Assembly (NCBI GenBank): GCA_030834965.1
Contig: JAUQWW010000085.1
Span: forward strand, 1-35,693
Direction: 5' to 3'
Source: Gallionellaceae bacterium
Lineage (GTDB): Bacteria > Pseudomonadota > Gammaproteobacteria > Burkholderiales > Gallionellaceae
DNA length: 35,693 bases
Shown here in pieces: positions 33,417-35,693 of this stretch. Each line of letters begins with the position of its first letter. The stretch's first letter is position 1. Below the pieces are notes generated by a model. The model saw only the letters and a list, made by a program, of their open reading frames with translations. It did no database searches and was not told the DNA's origin. The position numbers were made by a program, and so were the translations under genes.

Positions 33417-34505
33417 ATGCGTATCACCCACCTCCGCCAACGTCTGCGTGATCTCGGCGCCAAGCCGTGCCACGAGGATCGTCTGCTGCGCGGCTGGAGC
33501 CAGGTCAGCTCGTACGACAGGAAGCACAGTCCCGCAGAGACTTTCTTTCCGCTTGCGCTGCGCAATGAGCTACCCGCCATCGAGGCGGAGTTGAATGGGC
33601 TGGCGCGCCTGCGTAGTGAACATCCCGCCGATCAAGGCATCGCACGGCTGCTGGTGGAGCTGCATGACGGCCAGATGGTGGAGAGCGTGCTGTTGCCGCG
33701 TGGTGGTTTGTGCATATCGACGCAGGTGGGTTGTGCGGTGGGGTGTGTGTTCTGCATGAGTGGCCGCGCCGGCTTGCTGCGCCAGCTCGGCAGCGCCGAG
33801 ATCGTCGCCCAGGTGGTGCTCGCGCGCCGTCGCCGCGCAGTGAGCAAGGTGGTTTTCATGGGCATGGGCGAACCGGCCCACAATCTCGACAACGTGCTCG
33901 AGGCGATTCAGGTGCTGGGCACACAGGGCAACATCGGGCACAAGAATCTGGTGTTGTCCACGGTGGGTGACCTGCGGGTGTTTGAGCGGTTGATGGAGGG
34001 GCTCCCGCTCCCGGGCAAGTCCTCTCCCCAACCCTCTCCCGCAGGTGGGAGAGGGGGCGAACGAAAAAAGCAATCTTCAATTCCTGTGGTCAAACCCGCA
34101 CTCGCCCTTTCGCTGCACAGCACCGATGCTCTACTTCGCGCCAGATTGCTGCCTCGCGCACCACGAATTGCTGTCGAAGAGCTGGTGGAACGCGCCGAGG
34201 TGTATGCGCGCGCCACCGCCTATCCGGTTCAATATCAATGGACGTTGATGGAGGGAGTGAACGACAGCGATACCGAGCTGGAGGGGATGGCCCAGCTCCT
34301 ATCCGGGAAGCACGCGATCATGAATTTCATCCCCTTCAACGCAGTGGACGGACTCGACTATCGCCGCCCCTCGGCGGAACGGATTGCGTATATGGTGGGA
34401 ACGCTTAATCGGCGCGGCATCCTCGCCCGGGTGCGCGATTCGGCAGGGCAGGAGATCGAAGGGGCGTGCGGGCAGTTGCGTGCGCGGGCGGTGAATGCAA
34501 AATAG
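33417..34505 (+). CDS. RlmN/Cfr-like radical SAM RNA methyltransferase with an in-frame REP insertion
   Basis: A 362-residue radical SAM protein of the RlmN/Cfr family. Cys99 in LCISTQVGC corresponds to RlmN Cys118. The iron-sulfur cluster motif is CAVGCVFC (Cys106, Cys110, Cys113). MGMGEP follows. The methyl-carrying cysteine is in EGACGQL (Cys351). Such enzymes methylate adenosine 2503 of 23S rRNA or related sites. The N-terminus differs from canonical RlmN, so it may be a paralogue with another target. About 22 residues (from 201; GKSSPQPSPAGGRGG and on) are encoded by a REP palindrome that keeps the frame and sits before VKPALALSLHSTD. ATG 33417 is preferred to an upstream TTG. Confidence 0.85.
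   Translation: MRITHLRQRLRDLGAKPCHEDRLLRGWSQVSSYDRKHSPAETFFPLALRNELPAIEAELNGLARLRSEHPADQGIARLLVELHDGQMVESVLLPRGGLCISTQVGCAVGCVFCMSGRAGLLRQLGSAEIVAQVVLARRRRAVSKVVFMGMGEPAHNLDNVLEAIQVLGTQGNIGHKNLVLSTVGDLRVFERLMEGLPLPGKSSPQPSPAGGRGGERKKQSSIPVVKPALALSLHSTDALLRARLLPRAPRIAVEELVERAEVYARATAYPVQYQWTLMEGVNDSDTELEGMAQLLSGKHAIMNFIPFNAVDGLDYRRPSAERIAYMVGTLNRRGILARVRDSAGQEIEGACGQLRARAVNAK
34018..34061. repeat. REP palindrome inside a coding sequence
   Basis: CCTCTCCCCAACCCTCTCCC, a short spacer GCAGGT and GGGAGAGGG form a GC-rich stem-loop of the same family as the extragenic copies. It lies fully within the RlmN-like gene and leaves the reading frame open. Confidence 0.75.
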
Positions 34506-34506
34506 C

Positions 34507-34529
34507 CATCGCAAACAAAAACGGCGATG
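34507..34529 (+). terminator. weak hairpin after the RlmN-like gene
   Basis: CATCGC (34507-34512) pairs with GCGATG (34524-34529) beyond the stop, followed a few bases later by a short CTTTT. The stem is only six base pairs, so this is tentative. The rest of 34530-34735 holds nothing recognisable. Confidence 0.3.
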
Positions 34530-34735
34530 CCGGGCTTTTCCCTCTCCCCTGCCCCTCCCATGTAGCGCTCCTTTCGTTTAAGAAACTCCACTTCAAACTG
34601 GATCAATTTAGCGAGGAGGCTTGATTTGGAGCCACGCTGGCCAGATTGGCTAAAACAAGAATTTTGCTTATTTACTTGCCGCACCGTTCAACATACCGTA
34701 AGGGGGAGTGGCTTCGATTAGCAAGGGGGTATGGA

Positions 34736-34990
34736 ATGAGTTTGATCATCTCGTTAATCATAGGCGGAATCGTCGGCTGGCTGGCGAGCATTGTCATGAA
34801 GACCAACGCCCAGATGGGCTTGATTGCCAACGTGCTGGTAGGAGTGGGCGGCTCGCTGCTGGGATTCTGGATCGCCGGGCTGCTGGGCATCGCGCCCGCT
34901 GGCGGCATCCTGCGCTTCGTGGTCGCGTTCGCAGGCGCGGTGCTGCTGATCTTCATACTGGGCAAGCTCGGCATCTTCCGAAAGACGTAA
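34736..34990 (+). CDS. GlsB/YeaQ/YmgE family stress-response membrane protein
   Basis: An 84-residue protein with three hydrophobic segments and the family pattern IIGGIVGWLASIVMKTNAQMG, read in two parts, followed by NVLVGVGGSLLGFWIAGLLG and a C-terminal LLIFILGKLGIFRK. Members are small inner-membrane proteins induced by stress, with unknown mechanism. AAGGGGG is six to seven bases before ATG 34736. The longer frame from 34646 has no family sequence. Confidence 0.9.
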   Translation: MSLIISLIIGGIVGWLASIVMKTNAQMGLIANVLVGVGGSLLGFWIAGLLGIAPAGGILRFVVAFAGAVLLIFILGKLGIFRKT

Positions 34991-35002
34991 CGCGCACCGC
35001 TA

Positions 35003-35344
35003 ATGGACAACTTCAATTTCGATGCGTGGGCAGTGCTGGCGAGAACCGCTCCGGATGAGTTCGAGCGGCAGCGGCGTGTTATTGTCGACAGTCAAATATC
35101 AAATAGTGGCGATGTTCGCCGTCTGCAAGGACTGCAATGCCGCATTGACCTTGAAAGGATACGTGCGCACACTCCGCTGAAATCCTGCCTGCGCCTATCA
35201 ACCCTGATGTGGGATGCATTCGTGGATTTAAATCATTCATTGAACACCTTTGTGGGAAATGATAGTGAATCAACTCGCGCTTCATCCCATTCTGCGAGAA
35301 GCGCAAAGATCATCCAGATGCCAACCGAGCACAAACCACACTAA
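35003..35344 (+). CDS. DUF3135 domain protein
   Basis: A 113-residue cytoplasmic protein with the DUF3135 pattern: FDAWAVLARTAPDEFERQR near the N-terminus, then RRLQGLQCRIDLERIRAHTPL and LSTLMWDAF. The function of the family is unknown. It begins 12 bases after the stop of the GlsB-like gene and may share its transcript. The C-terminal 30 residues (from about ESTRASSHS) are not family-like. Confidence 0.8.
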   Translation: MDNFNFDAWAVLARTAPDEFERQRRVIVDSQISNSGDVRRLQGLQCRIDLERIRAHTPLKSCLRLSTLMWDAFVDLNHSLNTFVGNDSESTRASSHSARSAKIIQMPTEHKPH

Positions 35345-35400
35345 TGATGTTTCCATAATTTATGACAAACACACCCTCACCCGCCGCACTGTTGTGCGTC

Positions 35401-35465
35401 GGCCTCTCCCCGATGGAGAGGCCATATACACCCCCTCCCCCTCGGGGGGAGGGTTGGGGAGAGGG
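35401..35465. repeat. cluster of two REP-like palindromes
   Basis: GGCCTCTCCC...GGGAGAGGCC-like arms form a first hairpin at 35401-35422 (GGCCTCTCCCCGATGGAGAG and CC). A second, CCCTCCCCCTCGGGGGGAGGG-like, lies at 35433-35453 and is followed by TTGGGGAGAGGG. Same family as the other GC-rich copies. It fills most of the non-coding gap between the DUF3135 gene and the final lipoprotein gene. Confidence 0.75.
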
Positions 35466-35574
35466 TCCGCAATCGTGGCGAAGCCACCTGTCATGTATTT
35501 TGAAATCTCAATAATAAAACGGCGACTATTTCTTTCTGGCGAGCTCAATTGGCGTTGACCTATCTATCCTTATC

Positions 35575-35693
35575 ATGAGCAGCATGAAACAAATTTATAC
35601 AGAAGCCCTGACATACGCTCGCCGCAAACATTCCGGATCATTCCTGATTCTGCTCTGCCTCTGGGTTTGCCTTGGCGCAGGTTGCACGTCGCT
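35575..35693 (+). CDS. lipoprotein, 5' part only
   Basis: Only the first 39 codons lie in the window. They encode a basic N-terminus (RRKHSGS), a hydrophobic core FLILLCLWVCLG and a lipobox LGAGC with Cys at about residue 37, so the product is a lipoprotein. ATG 35584 is an alternative start. Nothing more can be said because the window ends here. Confidence 0.65.
   Translation, partial: MSSMKQIYTEALTYARRKHSGSFLILLCLWVCLGAGCTS

Noticed and set aside
1-35693. tRNA, rRNA, CRISPR arrays, insertion sequences
   Set aside because: Reading both strands I found no cloverleaf with CCA end, no evenly spaced direct repeats and no transposase. A tRNAscan or ISfinder search would be decisive.

Overview
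This window looks like a chromosomal segment of a betaproteobacterium. By eye the GC content is in the mid-50s percent or higher. The dapA-bamC-MBL hydrolase order, CheD and HDOD/HD-GYP signalling genes, feoAB, SlyD/Bcp and a DUF3135 protein fit the Nitrosomonadales/Gallionellaceae neighbourhood. That placement is inferred from gene content, not from a phylogenetic marker. Most of the window is ordinary core or near-core sequence. I saw no rRNA, tRNA, CRISPR array, intact insertion sequence or prophage.

Layout. 0-4.5 kb: a UMF1-type MFS transporter divergent from a large acyl carrier-AMP ligase-acyltransferase fusion, with a REP palindrome pair between them. 4.6-8.4 kb (minus): a membrane methyltransferase, a decayed C-terminal fragment of an HD-GYP-type gene, a YqhA membrane protein, a pseudoazurin-like cupredoxin and the intact HD-GYP gene that matches the fragment. 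8.5-12.3 kb (plus): a tightly overlapping glycerophosphodiesterase, glycerol-3-phosphate dehydrogenase and FGGY kinase operon. 12.3-13.8 kb (minus): an HDOD gene followed by cheD. 14-16.5 kb (plus): MarC and two tandem 278-residue secreted paralogues of unknown function. 16.5-17.5 kb (minus): bcp-slyD. 17.7-18.6 kb (plus): a DUF7931-like gene and a small Ala/Pro-rich lipoprotein. 18.6-21.5 kb (minus): dapA-bamC-MBL hydrolase. 21.5-27.1 kb (plus): feoAB, a periplasmic FKBP, a membrane metallophosphoesterase, NfeD, a lipocalin and a CIA30-like protein.

From about 27.1 to 33.3 kb the character becomes accessory. It holds a TTCGACAAGCTCA-type palindrome, an orphan CopG-type antitoxin overlapping an apparent stump of its BrnT toxin, a DMT exporter, a HigB/HigA-type toxin-antitoxin pair whose promoter implies a leaderless toxin message, a YpfH-like esterase, a 739-residue protein with a C-terminal Mrr-type nuclease domain and a large unassigned N-terminal part, and a Phd/RelE pair. 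The nuclease gene, possibly a single-gene modification-dependent defence system, is the best candidate for something undescribed. The window closes with an RlmN/Cfr-like radical SAM methyltransferase carrying an in-frame REP palindrome inside its coding sequence, a GlsB/YeaQ membrane protein, a DUF3135 protein, another REP cluster and the start of a lipoprotein gene cut by the window edge.

Functional links. The MFS gene and the ACP-ligase-PlsC gene resemble, by analogy, the E. coli LplT-Aas lysophospholipid recycling pair. The 8.5-12.3 kb operon would turn glycerophosphodiesters into glycerol 3-phosphate and then dihydroxyacetone phosphate. dapA, bamC and the MBL gene form a conserved co-transcribed unit without an obvious shared pathway.
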